Positions 16,198-25,033 of a stretch of DNA of 29,381 bases are shown here, piece by piece. The notes beneath the pieces were generated by a model. That model ran no database searches, was not told the origin of the DNA, and saw only the letters and a program-made list of their open reading frames with translations. The DNA lies in the NCBI GenBank assembly GCA_037968835.1, contig JBBKWG010000021.1, forward strand, positions 1-29,381. The letters are read 5' to 3'. This stretch comes from JBBKWG01 sp037968835. GTDB lineage: Bacteria; Pseudomonadota; Alphaproteobacteria; Rhodobacterales; Rhodobacteraceae. The position numbers were made by a program, and so were the translations under genes. Every line of letters begins with the position of its first letter. The stretch's first letter is position 1.

Positions 16198-17409
16198 TTA
16201 AGACAATGCTTGCGCGAGGTTTTCTTCGACCTTGTCGAGGAAGCCGGTCGTCGTCAGCCACCGCTGATCGGGGCCGACAAGCAGCGCGAGATCCTTCGTC
16301 ATATGGCCGGACTCTACCGTGTCCACGACGACTTTTTCCAGCGTTTCGGCGAAAGTCATCAACGCGGCATTTTCGTCCAGCTTGGCGCGGTGCTTCAGTC
16401 CGCCGGTCCACGCGAAGATCGACGCGATGGAGTTGGTCGATGTCTGTTCGCCCTTCTGGTGCTGACGGAAATGGCGGGTGACGGTGCCGTGTGCGGCCTC
16501 GGATTCCACGATCTTGCCATCGGGCGTCATCAGTTGCGACATCATCAGCCCGAGTGAGCCGAAGCCTTGGGCAACTGTGTCGGACTGGACGTCGCCGTCG
16601 TAGTTCTTGCAGGCCCAGACATAGCCGCCGGACCATTTCATCGACGCGGCAACCATGTCGTCGATCAGGCGGTGTTCGTACCAGATCTTCTTGGCTTCGA
16701 ATTTCTCGGCGAACTCTGCGTCGTAAATCTCCTGGAATATGTCCTTGAACCGGCCGTCATAGGCTTTGAGGATCGTGTTTTTCGTGGACAGGTACACCGG
16801 ATAGCTGCGGTTCAGCCCGTAATTCAGCGATGCGCGAGCGAAATCGCGGATTGAATCGTCGAGGTTGTACATTGCCATGGTGACGCCGGGGCCGGGCGCT
16901 TGAAACACTTCGCGCTCGATGACTTCGCCGTCGTCGCCGACAAACTTCAGCGTGACCGTACCTTTGCCGGGAAAGCGGAAATCGGTGGCGCGGTACTGGT
17001 CGCCAAACGCGTGCCGCCCGACGATGATCGGCTGGGTCCACCCCGGCACAAGCCGCGGCACGTTCTTGCAGATGATTGGTTCGCGAAAGATCACGCCGCC
17101 CAGGATATTTCGGATCGTTCCGTTCGGGCTGCGCCACATTTTCTTCAGGCCGAACTCCTCAACGCGGGCCTCGTCGGGAGTGATCGTCGCGCATTTGACA
17201 CCGACCCCGACTTCCTTGATCTTTTCGGCTGCGTCGATCGTGATCTGATCGTCGGTGCGGTCGCGTTCTTCCATCCCCAGATCGTAGTACAGCAGATCGA
17301 TTTCGAGATAAGGCAGGATCAGTTTCTGCTTGATGAAGTCCCAGATGATCCGGGTCATCTCGTCGCCGTCGAGCTCGACGACCGGGTTTTCGACTTTGAT
17401 CTTCGACAT
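16198..17409 (-). CDS. icd: NADP-dependent isocitrate dehydrogenase
   Basis: 403 residues. The protein belongs to the eukaryote-like type II (homodimeric, about 405 residues) NADP-IDH subfamily common in alphaproteobacteria. Signs are the N terminus KVENPVVELDGDEMTRIIW, the KCATITPDEARVEEF segment, the SPNGTIRNILGG substrate loop, the NYDGDVQSDTVAQGFGSLG segment and the EAAHGTVTRH cofactor loop. The enzyme oxidatively decarboxylates isocitrate to 2-oxoglutarate in the TCA cycle and makes NADPH. The ATG at 17409 is preceded by AAGGAA, about ten bases upstream. An in-frame ATG 48 bases further up adds residues not found in the family. It is transcribed alone, downstream of a terminator that ends the Tad-like unit. 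Confidence 0.97.
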   Translation of the reverse strand: MSKIKVENPVVELDGDEMTRIIWDFIKQKLILPYLEIDLLYYDLGMEERDRTDDQITIDAAEKIKEVGVGVKCATITPDEARVEEFGLKKMWRSPNGTIRNILGGVIFREPIICKNVPRLVPGWTQPIIVGRHAFGDQYRATDFRFPGKGTVTLKFVGDDGEVIEREVFQAPGPGVTMAMYNLDDSIRDFARASLNYGLNRSYPVYLSTKNTILKAYDGRFKDIFQEIYDAEFAEKFEAKKIWYEHRLIDDMVAASMKWSGGYVWACKNYDGDVQSDTVAQGFGSLGLMMSQLMTPDGKIVESEAAHGTVTRHFRQHQKGEQTSTNSIASIFAWTGGLKHRAKLDENAALMTFAETLEKVVVDTVESGHMTKDLALLVGPDQRWLTTTGFLDKVEENLAQALS

Positions 17410-17518
17410 GCGGGGAAATTCCTTGCGGTGGGTCAGGTTTGACGCCGCATAACGCAAAGCGCGCGGAAGGAAAGGATTTATACGAGGGTATACTAAATCA
17501 GCGCGACAATCCGGAAAC

Positions 17519-17546
17519 GAAAAGGCCCGACACGTTGGCCGGGCCT
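17519..17546 (-). terminator. Rho-independent terminator after the TadG-like gene
   Basis: On the minus strand AGGCCCG (17546-17540) and CGGGCCT (17529-17523) form a 7-bp stem around a 10-base loop, followed directly by TTTCGTTT. It lies 24 bases after the TadG-like stop and separates that unit from icd. Confidence 0.75.
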
Positions 17547-17569
17547 CTTACGCATGCTCGATTTATAAC

Positions 17570-18916
17570 TCAGGTCGCGAGGCGAAAGTATTCGGCCATG
17601 AAGTTGTTGTTCATTCCCGCACCGCCGCAGAAGCCGACGTTGATCAGTGAAGCGCCATCGATCTGATCGCCTGAAACAAGGGAAATTCCTTCAATACCGT
17701 CATTTCGCGCTGCGAATTTAATCAACTTAGCCGCGATGATTTGACCGCCGTAAACCTGAAGGTCAGCGGGGAAGTTCACGCCGCCCTTGGTCACAAGTTG
17801 TGCGCCGCCACCGTCCGCGCAACCGTCGTCGCGACCAAGTGTGAAACTTGACGCAGCTGTGAAGCTGTCAAGATCAGTGTTCCTGTTGATCATGATCACA
17901 TCTTCAAGCTGAACGCCTTGTGCAAATTTAATGATGCAATTTGTCACCAGAACACCCTTGACGAACTTCTGGTCTGGTTTTCCCCACGACACCTGTTTCT
18001 TTGACGACGCACAATTGAGATAGTGGATCGCTCCGGGAACCCAATCTGAAAGATCGACGCCACCGCCTTTTGTTGACTCAAGCGTCTTATAAAGCGTGGG
18101 GTCTTTCGTCAGTGGATCAACCGTCACGTAATCGGTGCGGAAGTAGGGAGAATCCGGATCTTCGACTCCGGCAATAATCTCGTCGATGCGCTGGATGATT
18201 CGGAGGTAATACGACCCGCTGCGCAAAGCCTTGGCGAGCCCTGGGTTTGAACCCGCGCCGCTGGTCGGCACAACCATATCAGCGCTGTCGGGCATCGAAA
18301 CGATTGTCCCGTCCATAAAAGTGTTGCCGTTATTAATTTCGACATGGTCGTTTGAGTGGATGCAGAAGCCATTTCCGTAAACGTTGTTGGACTGGACGTC
18401 GACACGGTTCTGAGCGACGAAACCTTCGCGAAAGCAAGTAGGATAGTACGTCTCGAAAACCGACTGACTGACCACATCCATATTATACATGCCGACAAAG
18501 CGCAGGAAGTAAGTGACGACCGCATTGCTGCGCTCGGCAAGCCGCTGCGTATTGACCAGCACGGCGGTTTTGGAGTTCGGCACGAGGGTGAATACTTCAC
18601 TCACTGCATCCCAAGTGCCGAATTCGATGTCGTCGGGACCAATCGCAATGCCGAAACGGTCCTCTGGCAGGGATCGCCGGGCGATTTGAACGGCAATATC
18701 CTTGGCCTCGGATTCGGACTTGAATTCCCGCGCGACTAGGGCAGCATGTGCCGCCGCATCGGCTGCGATCTGAAGGTGTGTGCGCACCGTAATGACATTC
18801 GCGACGTCGATGCCAAGGCCGCCTACACAGATCATGGCGACAGTGAGCAATAGTCCGAAGGCGGTCATTGCCCCGTCGTTGCGGCGCACAAATCGGGTGA
18901 GGATTGGGGGTTTCAT
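17570..18916 (-). CDS. TadG-like pilus assembly protein with an unusual beta-rich C-terminal region
   Basis: 448 residues. The N terminus matches the Tad-like flp pilus pseudopilin region: RRNDGAMTAFGLLL leads into a transmembrane helix (about 18-38), then the conserved GIDVANVITVRTHLQIAADAAAHAAL helix. The remaining 370 residues are secreted and rich in Asn, Asp and Gly. Short strand-turn repeats (NNVYGNGFCIHSND, then NNGNTFMDGT, and VYGGQIIAAKLIKF later) suggest a parallel beta-helix or bactofilin-like filament fold. Several cysteines in this part may form disulfides. Its gene starts 4 bases after the TadE-like gene, so they are co-translated. Composition is more AT-rich than the neighbours, which hints at horizontal origin or relaxed codon use. 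No other tad genes are present. Confidence 0.75.
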   Translation of the reverse strand: MKPPILTRFVRRNDGAMTAFGLLLTVAMICVGGLGIDVANVITVRTHLQIAADAAAHAALVAREFKSESEAKDIAVQIARRSLPEDRFGIAIGPDDIEFGTWDAVSEVFTLVPNSKTAVLVNTQRLAERSNAVVTYFLRFVGMYNMDVVSQSVFETYYPTCFREGFVAQNRVDVQSNNVYGNGFCIHSNDHVEINNGNTFMDGTIVSMPDSADMVVPTSGAGSNPGLAKALRSGSYYLRIIQRIDEIIAGVEDPDSPYFRTDYVTVDPLTKDPTLYKTLESTKGGGVDLSDWVPGAIHYLNCASSKKQVSWGKPDQKFVKGVLVTNCIIKFAQGVQLEDVIMINRNTDLDSFTAASSFTLGRDDGCADGGGAQLVTKGGVNFPADLQVYGGQIIAAKLIKFAARNDGIEGISLVSGDQIDGASLINVGFCGGAGMNNNFMAEYFRLAT

Positions 18917-18920
18917 CGGA

Positions 18921-19343
18921 TCACACCTCCCAGTTTTCTATCATGTGGTCGGCGGTCACGCCGATCTTCAGCCTGTTCAGACTTGAGAAGAATCCAAGGA
19001 TCTGGAGCTGGTTGGCATTTAGCGTGACATTGGTGGTGACGACGCCTGCGGTCACAGTTGAGGTAGCTTCGGCGACAATATCGAGACTGGCAAGGACCGT
19101 TTCAATATACGCCTCGGTCTCTTCAATGTTCTTCAGGCGCCCGATCGACATGTTGCGGTTCGCGTCCTGCACGACCCGAAGAACCTTGGCCTGACCGTTG
19201 AAGATCATCGAAGCGTCGACCATCAGACCGAAGACGACGATGAAGATCGGGAACCAGAGAACTGATTCCACTGTGGCCGTGCCCGATTGGCAGCGTCCGA
19301 ATTTTCCGAATCTGCAGCATAGCCCGGTAATCCGTCCGACCAT
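18921..19343 (-). CDS. TadE-like pseudopilin-family protein
   Basis: 140 residues from an ATG preceded by AAGGGA. A longer reading from TTG adds twelve unlikely residues. A basic N terminus leads into the TadE signature: SGTATVESVLWFPIF, containing the conserved glutamate five residues into the hydrophobic helix (about 25-45), followed by VDASMIFNGQAKVLRVVQ. The rest is a beta-rich periplasmic domain of about 80 residues. TadE proteins are minor pseudopilins of tight-adherence (Flp) pili processed by the TadV peptidase. Only this gene and the TadG-like gene after it are present here, so the core secretion ATPase and secretin must be elsewhere if the pair is functional. Confidence 0.75.
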   Translation of the reverse strand: MVGRITGLCCRFGKFGRCQSGTATVESVLWFPIFIVVFGLMVDASMIFNGQAKVLRVVQDANRNMSIGRLKNIEETEAYIETVLASLDIVAEATSTVTAGVVTTNVTLNANQLQILGFFSSLNRLKIGVTADHMIENWEV

Positions 19344-19487
19344 TTTCCCATTCCCTTCGACTCGCCCCCAACTGTGCAAATACAGCAGCGGGGTTCGGCG
19401 TTGGCGTGGCGGAATTGGGGCAGAAAGGCGGCGATGCCTTAAAATTTGAAGCGATTACGGCAATTTGGCGTATAATCCTGTCTCAGA

Positions 19488-20141
19488 TCACCGCGTTGTT
19501 TCCGTAAGACGGCGCGACACATAGGTGCTCACATGACCAATCATGTCTTCCATGTGAGGGTCCTCGAAGAAATGACCCGCGCCTTCGATCTCGGTATGGG
19601 TGATCGTGATACCCTTTTGCTCGTGCAGTTTGTCGACCAGGCTGTGCGTGTCGCGCGGCGGAGCAACGCGGTCGGCGGTGCCGTTGATGACCAGTCCCGA
19701 GGCCGGGCAGGGCGCGAGGAACGAGAAATCGTACATGTTCGCCGGTGGTGACACGGAAATAAAGCCGGTGATTTCCGGACGCCGCATCAAAAGCTGCATT
19801 CCGATCCAGGCACCGAACGAAAAACCGGCAACCCAGCAATGCTTGGAGTTCTGGTTCATCGATTGCAGATAATCGAGCGCAGAGGCGGCATCGGACAATT
19901 CGCCGATCCCCTGATCGTATTCACCCTGACTTCGGCCAACCCCGCGGAAGTTGAAGCGCAGAACCGTGAAGCCCATGTTATGAAACGCATAATGCAGATT
20001 ATAGACGACACGGTTATTCATCGTGCCGCCGAATTGCGGATGCGGGTGAAGGATGATCGCTATGGGCGCATCTTTCACCTTCTGGGGATGATAACGTCCT
20101 TCCAGCCGCCCCTCGGGGCCGGGAAAAATCACCTCGGGCAT
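19488..20141 (-). CDS. Alpha/beta hydrolase
   Basis: 217 residues with the alpha/beta hydrolase fold. The HPHPQFGGTMNN segment (about 32-43) forms the oxyanion region, RFNFRGVGRSQG follows, and the nucleophile elbow GFSFG places the catalytic serine at residue 108. An NGTADRVAPP loop supplies the aspartate and GAGHFF near the C terminus supplies the histidine, so the triad is complete. This YqiA/CocE-like short form is widespread in alphaproteobacteria as a conserved hydrolase of unknown substrate. It is divergent from iscR, with 179 bases between starts containing the iscR promoter and a palindrome. Whether it is co-regulated by iron is not known, but that palindrome lies between the two genes. 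Confidence 0.88.
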   Translation of the reverse strand: MPEVIFPGPEGRLEGRYHPQKVKDAPIAIILHPHPQFGGTMNNRVVYNLHYAFHNMGFTVLRFNFRGVGRSQGEYDQGIGELSDAASALDYLQSMNQNSKHCWVAGFSFGAWIGMQLLMRRPEITGFISVSPPANMYDFSFLAPCPASGLVINGTADRVAPPRDTHSLVDKLHEQKGITITHTEIEGAGHFFEDPHMEDMIGHVSTYVSRRLTETTR

Positions 20142-20193
20142 ATGTTCCTCTGCCTTCGTAACTGTATGCGCCGCGTTCCCATTCCGTCTATTG

Positions 20194-20222
20194 TTGACGG
20201 ATTTGGTCAGGGTCTTTAGAAA
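20194..20222 (+). promoter_or_regulatory. Predicted iscR-suf operon promoter
   Basis: TTGACG (20194-20199) and TAGAAA (20217-20222) are separated by exactly 17 bases, giving a good -35 and a moderate -10. The start of transcription would fall near 20229, leaving a 5' leader of about 90 bases before the iscR ATG. The -10 hexamer lies within a perfect palindrome, so a bound regulator would block RNA polymerase. Confidence 0.6.
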
Positions 20223-20231
20223 CGTTCTAAA
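20215..20231. promoter_or_regulatory. Palindromic operator (TTTAGAA-ACG-TTCTAAA) over the iscR -10
   Basis: A perfect 7-3-7 inverted repeat sits on the predicted -10 of the iscR promoter. Its AT-rich TAGAA...TTCTA arms resemble operators of alphaproteobacterial iron regulators (Irr-type iron control elements and the iron-Rhodo box assigned to IscR in Rhodobacterales). I recall those motifs only in outline and cannot say which regulator fits best. The location suggests repression, most likely autoregulation of the operon. Confidence 0.65.
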
Positions 20232-20320
20232 TCGGGTGTGGAACCTCCCGAGCGGGTCTGGCTGAGGTAAGCTGTGCCGCGCGAAAGGTCAATGATTTAA
20301 GGCGAGAAATCGAGGCTGCG

Positions 20321-20785
20321 ATGAAGCTTAGCACCAAGGGCCGTTATGCGATGGTCGCATTGACCGATCTGGCGACCGTTCCGGAAGGGACGCTTCTGTC
20401 GCTGGCGGAGCTTTCCAAGCGTCAGGACATCTCGCTTCCCTACCTCGAACAGCTCTTCGTCAAGCTGCGTCGTGCAGGTCTTGTCGACAGCGTGCGCGGT
20501 CCTGGCGGGGGGTATCGGCTGGCGCGTTCGGCTTCCGACATCAGGGTCAGCGAAATCATGGGAGCGGTCGATGAGACCGTGAGCGCCATGCACACCGGTG
20601 CGGGCGCATCAGGCGGGCTGTCAGGGTCGCGCGCGCAGTCGCTGAGCAATCGGCTTTGGGAGAGCCTTTCGGCGCATGTCTATGTTTTCCTTCACCAAAC
20701 CCGCCTTTCAGACATCGTCAAGAACGACTTGGCACCCTGTCCAGCTGTTCCGGCGCTGTTCGAGGTCGTGGACGAGGCGACATGA
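20321..20785 (+). CDS. iscR: Rrf2-family regulator IscR, cysteine-poor Rhodobacter type
   Basis: 154 residues. The winged-helix domain is typical: MKLSTKGRYAMVALTDLA at the start, the recognition helix around SLPYLEQLFVKLRRAGLV and the RGPGGGYRLAR wing. This and its place before a desulfurase and suf genes identify IscR, the regulator that senses iron-sulfur cluster status. In E. coli IscR the cluster is held by three cysteines (92, 98, 104) and a histidine (107). Here the same loop reads AMHTGAGASGGLSGS, with no cysteine, and the histidine position is Asn110. The only cysteine in the protein is Cys140 near the C terminus. A single-cysteine IscR has been described in Rhodobacter sphaeroides, so this is a known type. 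Its stop overlaps the next start (ATGA). Confidence 0.93.
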   Translation: MKLSTKGRYAMVALTDLATVPEGTLLSLAELSKRQDISLPYLEQLFVKLRRAGLVDSVRGPGGGYRLARSASDIRVSEIMGAVDETVSAMHTGAGASGGLSGSRAQSLSNRLWESLSAHVYVFLHQTRLSDIVKNDLAPCPAVPALFEVVDEAT

Positions 20786-21864
20786 CGAACCGGGTCTATC
20801 TCGACTGGAATGCGACAGCACCGCTTCGGCCCGAGGCGCGCGCGGCCATGATCGCGGCGCTCGACGTCGCGGGAAATCCCTCGTCGGTCCATGCCGAGGG
20901 CCGGGCCGCGCGCGGCATCATCGAACGCGCCCGCGGCGAAGTCGCAGCGCTGGTTGGATGCAAGCCGAAAGAAGTTGTCTTCACTTCGGGCGCAACCGAA
21001 GGTGCCGGCTTGCTGCGCCACATGCCCCACGGAAGTGCCGTTTGCGTCGCAGACACGGCCCACGATTGCCTTTGGGCGCATTTCAATCTGACGGGTGTAG
21101 ATAAGCGCCCTGATGGACCCGGGCACACACTCGCCATGGGACTGGCTAATTCCGAAACCGGCGTTATCACCGAGCCGCCCGCCAAGATTGACGGCAAATA
21201 CCCTTATGGACGGGTGCGGTGCGACGGACTGTTCCTCGACGTCGTGCAGGCAGTGGGTCGCATCCCCTGGAGTTTCCACTGGTCTGAAGCCCACGTCGCA
21301 ATCGTTTCGGGCCACAAACTTGGCGGTCCCAAGGGTGTCGGCGCGCTTATCGTGCGCGACGGCATGGATATCGAAGCGGTCCAGCTTGGCGGCGGGCAGG
21401 AACTTGGACGGCGATCGGGTACCGAGAACGTCGCGGCAATCGCCGGGTTCGGTGCCGCGTGTGCGGCAGCCGGACGGGATTTGGACGCTGGACTGTGTGC
21501 GGAAGTTGAGAAACTTAGAAATATTCTAGAAACGGCTCTGGCGTCTCAGGCAAAAGAGACTATTTTTGTCGGGAATGACCTGCTTCGCCTTCCCAACACC
21601 TCGTGTTTCGTCACGCCGGGATGGAAGGGCGAAACGCAGGTGATGCAGATGGACCTGGCTGGGTTCGCGGTTTCAAGCGGTTCGGCCTGTTCGTCCGGCA
21701 AGGTCAAGACGCCCCGGGTGCTGACTGCGATGGGGCTGGATGATAGAGCGGCGGAAAGCGCGTTGCGCGTGTCGCTTGGAACAACGACGACAGAAGAAGA
21801 TGTGCTTCGTTTCGCCGAAGCGTGGCTTGCACAGGAAAAAAAGTACCGCCAGCGGGCGGCTTGA
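20782..21864 (+). CDS. Cysteine desulfurase, group I (NifS/IscS-like)
   Basis: 360 residues. This PLP enzyme takes sulfur from cysteine as a persulfide for iron-sulfur assembly. The aldimine lysine is in SGHKLGGPKG (Lys179). The catalytic cysteine is in SSGSACSSGK (Cys303), in the long flexible loop that marks group I. ANSETG and RSGTENVA segments are also in place. At 360 residues it is about 40 shorter than E. coli IscS, mainly at the C terminus, where IscU contacts occur in IscS. That fits work with Suf partners and no IscU. It is translationally coupled to iscR. An AT-rich stretch at 21511-21530 uses AGA and CTA codons unlike the surrounding gene and forms a palindrome. Confidence 0.92.
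   Translation: MTNRVYLDWNATAPLRPEARAAMIAALDVAGNPSSVHAEGRAARGIIERARGEVAALVGCKPKEVVFTSGATEGAGLLRHMPHGSAVCVADTAHDCLWAHFNLTGVDKRPDGPGHTLAMGLANSETGVITEPPAKIDGKYPYGRVRCDGLFLDVVQAVGRIPWSFHWSEAHVAIVSGHKLGGPKGVGALIVRDGMDIEAVQLGGGQELGRRSGTENVAAIAGFGAACAAAGRDLDAGLCAEVEKLRNILETALASQAKETIFVGNDLLRLPNTSCFVTPGWKGETQVMQMDLAGFAVSSGSACSSGKVKTPRVLTAMGLDDRAAESALRVSLGTTTTEEDVLRFAEAWLAQEKKYRQRAA
21514..21530. promoter_or_regulatory. Diverged copy of the iscR operator inside the desulfurase gene
   Basis: CTTAGAAATATTCTAGA shares 13 of 17 positions with the operator upstream of iscR and keeps perfect 5-bp arms (TAGAA-ATA-TTCTA). It lies within codons 245-250 of the desulfurase and 352 bases before the sufB start. 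It could be chance, since the arms encode ordinary residues. Confidence 0.3.
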
Positions 21865-21881
21865 ATGAAAAGGGGCCAGTA

Positions 21882-23420
<1,539 letters not shown>

Positions 23421-23423
23421 GCC

Positions 23424-23627
23424 ATGCTGCGCCCGATCCTTCTGACCGCCGTACTGACTGGCGTATTCTGCGCCGGTTTCGCGGTCGGAATTGATCTTTT
23501 GACCGATATGCTGGAACGCGGATCGCTCATCGGCATCAGCTTTCTGTCGGGATTTCTGGGCAGCATATTCGCGCAGACGGTGCTGGGTCGCTGGAGAGAA
23601 AGCCGCAATTCAATAACTGAGGAGTGA
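23424..23627 (+). CDS. Small membrane protein, 67 residues
   Basis: Two hydrophobic stretches (about 5-25 and 35-55) with a short charged loop between them, and a basic-then-acidic tail (GRWRESRNSITEE). It begins three bases after the sufB stop and ends five bases before the next gene, so it belongs to the operon. I recognise no family. A role as a small membrane anchor or regulator is only a guess. Confidence 0.65.
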   Translation: MLRPILLTAVLTGVFCAGFAVGIDLLTDMLERGSLIGISFLSGFLGSIFAQTVLGRWRESRNSITEE

Positions 23628-23632
23628 AGGTC

Positions 23633-23944
23633 ATGATCGTCACAACCACCCCCTCGGTCGAGGGCCGCAAAATCAAGGACTACAGGGGCATCGTCGTCGG
23701 CGAAGCCATCCTTGGCGCGAACGTATTCCGGGACATTTTCGCGCAGATCACCGACATCGTCGGAGGTCGCTCCGGCGCCTATGAGAAATCGCTGATGGAA
23801 GCGCGCACGACCGCTCTGCGCGAACTTGAACAACGCGCAACAGAGGCGGGCGGCAATGCAGTCGTCGGGATTGATCTGGACTACGAAGTCATCAACAACA
23901 TGCTGATGGTCTCGGCCAGCGGAACCGCAGTGGTGCTGGAATGA
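23633..23944 (+). CDS. YbjQ/UPF0145-family protein
   Basis: 103 residues. MIVTTTPSVEG followed by YRGIVVGEAILGANVFRDIFA is the family signature. The middle GGRSGAYEKSLMEARTTALRELEQRATEAGGNAVVGIDLDYE and the closing MLMVSASGTAVV strand also match. YbjQ proteins form small homo-oligomers and are sometimes called putative heavy-metal-binding proteins; the function is not established. The ATG at 23633 is preceded by GGAGTGAAGG and matches the family start; a GTG nine bases upstream is less likely. The stop overlaps the next start (ATGA). Its presence within a suf operon suggests, but does not show, a link to metal or cluster handling. Confidence 0.85.
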   Translation: MIVTTTPSVEGRKIKDYRGIVVGEAILGANVFRDIFAQITDIVGGRSGAYEKSLMEARTTALRELEQRATEAGGNAVVGIDLDYEVINNMLMVSASGTAVVLE

Positions 23945-24282
23945 CGAATCCGGTCTTCGATAGCAGAAGCGCGACGAGCTTCGCGACTGGCCCCGAAGAT
24001 GGGTCGGATCGGTTCGGCGCTAATGTGATGCCGTTCGGATCGGTCTGCGGCGCGCCAAAGGGTGGCCCGGACACCGCGCATCAGATTGTGAATACCGGTG
24101 ATAAGCCGTTGAAATACAGTTGGATTTCGACTCAGCACGATCCCGATGTGGTGGAATACCCCGAAAGCGGGAAATATGTCGCCATTGCCATCGCCCCGGG
24201 CGAAAGCTTCATGCAGGCACACCTGCTGGTTGTAGGGCGGGTCCACGACAGCCTCGATTACTGGGAAGGTGAAAACGCCTGA
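23941..24282 (+). pseudogene. Cupin-family protein with an apparent internal deletion of its metal-binding half
   Basis: 113 residues in an open frame. The first 40 residues (MTNPVFDSRSATSFATGPED, ending in CGAPK) look like a normal cupin N terminus. Residues 41 onward (GGPDTAHQIVN, then DVVEYPESGK) look like the second cupin motif and the tail of the same family. In my recollection of full-length relatives about 50 residues containing the H-x-H and glutamate ligands of cupin motif 1 come between these. The junction falls at 24060/24061 and keeps the frame, with no stop. What remains has only one of the usual ligand histidines, so metal binding is probably lost. It is still coupled by ATGA overlap to the YbjQ-type gene and may be made as a small protein. 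Confidence 0.6.
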
Positions 24283-24422
24283 TATGCTGCCAATAAGCGA
24301 TCATATCGGACCTAAATTAATGACGAAACATGGCGTTCGCTATGGTTTCTCCTCACCGTTGCCCTTCTTTCGTCACGATCCATTGCAATCTGTGCGGTAT
24401 CGGATCGAAGGGGATGAGCAGA
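24283..24422 (+). other. 140-base spacer inside the suf operon
   Basis: This is the first gap longer than 20 bases after iscR. It is locally AT-rich (around 24300-24325) and could contain an internal promoter, but no pair of hexamers with good spacing convinced me. No hairpin terminator is visible. Confidence 0.3.
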
Positions 24423-24956
24423 ATGGCAGTCGCTCAGGCACAAAAGTCGACGTTCGAGGATCGCCTGGCGCGAATCCAGAAGGGCGCGCCGGGTACAATG
24501 GGCGAAGTCCACATCGGGCCGCGCGACGAAGCTCTGGCCAAGGAAGGTCAGTCGACAAATACCGTGCGCCTGAAGACCAAGCGCAAGAAGGTGAAGGTCG
24601 GCGAAGGATCGAACCTTGTTCTGGTTCCGGTTGCACTATTCATCGGCGGGCTGTCGATTTTCGCGGGTCGCGCCGTGGCCTATCATTTGTTTGGCGAGGG
24701 CGGCTTGATGCCGGTCACTCTGCCGGTGGCCGCGCTCGAAGCCTATATTCCTTACACCCATCTCGTGATCGGGGCACTTCTGGCGCTGATCTTCACCTGG
24801 ACGTTCGGGTTCTCGAACCTCGTGCGCAAACTGGCGGTCGTCGCCGGGTTCGCCGGGATGTTCTATTTCGAGGCGCAAGTGATCGAACGCTTTCCCGGAA
24901 CCTACGCCAGTTTCTTCTCGGAGGCCTATGTCGCCGCCGCGCTGAAGAGCGTCTGA
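24423..24956 (+). CDS. Three-helix membrane protein of the suf operon
   Basis: 177 residues. A hydrophilic, charged N-terminal domain (about 1-60, with basic KTKRKKVKVGEG) precedes three predicted membrane helices (about 61-82, 105-130 and 135-155). The ATG at 24423 is nine bases after GAAGGGG; an ATG at 24414 sits directly against that sequence and is less likely. I recognise no named family. Similar uncharacterised membrane proteins occur between sufB and sufC in related Rhodobacteraceae as far as I recall. The product may anchor Suf components or be an unrelated passenger. The transcript then runs through a hairpin into sufC. Confidence 0.7.
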   Translation: MAVAQAQKSTFEDRLARIQKGAPGTMGEVHIGPRDEALAKEGQSTNTVRLKTKRKKVKVGEGSNLVLVPVALFIGGLSIFAGRAVAYHLFGEGGLMPVTLPVAALEAYIPYTHLVIGALLALIFTWTFGFSNLVRKLAVVAGFAGMFYFEAQVIERFPGTYASFFSEAYVAAALKSV

Positions 24957-24986
24957 CACTACACACAATTCATTGGACAAACTCGA

Positions 24987-25033
24987 ACGGGGCCCGCCTT
25001 TCGGCGGCAGCCCCGTCATATCTTTTTGGGGGC
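24987..25033 (+). promoter_or_regulatory. Hairpin and competing pairing at the sufC ribosome binding site
   Basis: ACGGGGC (24987-24993) pairs with GCCCCGT (25010-25016), and inside it CCGCC pairs with GGCGG around a TTTC loop. A TTTTT run follows six bases after the stem. The sufC ribosome binding site GGGGGC (25028-25033) is also complementary to the 3' arm GCCCC. It may act as an attenuator, a processing site or a switch on sufC translation. Confidence 0.5.

Noticed and set aside
19446..19476. TTGAAG and a perfect TATAAT on the plus strand just after the alpha/beta hydrolase gene
   Set aside because: The spacer is 19 bases and the only gene downstream on that strand is far away, so it would make an antisense transcript. 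It is possible but unsupported.
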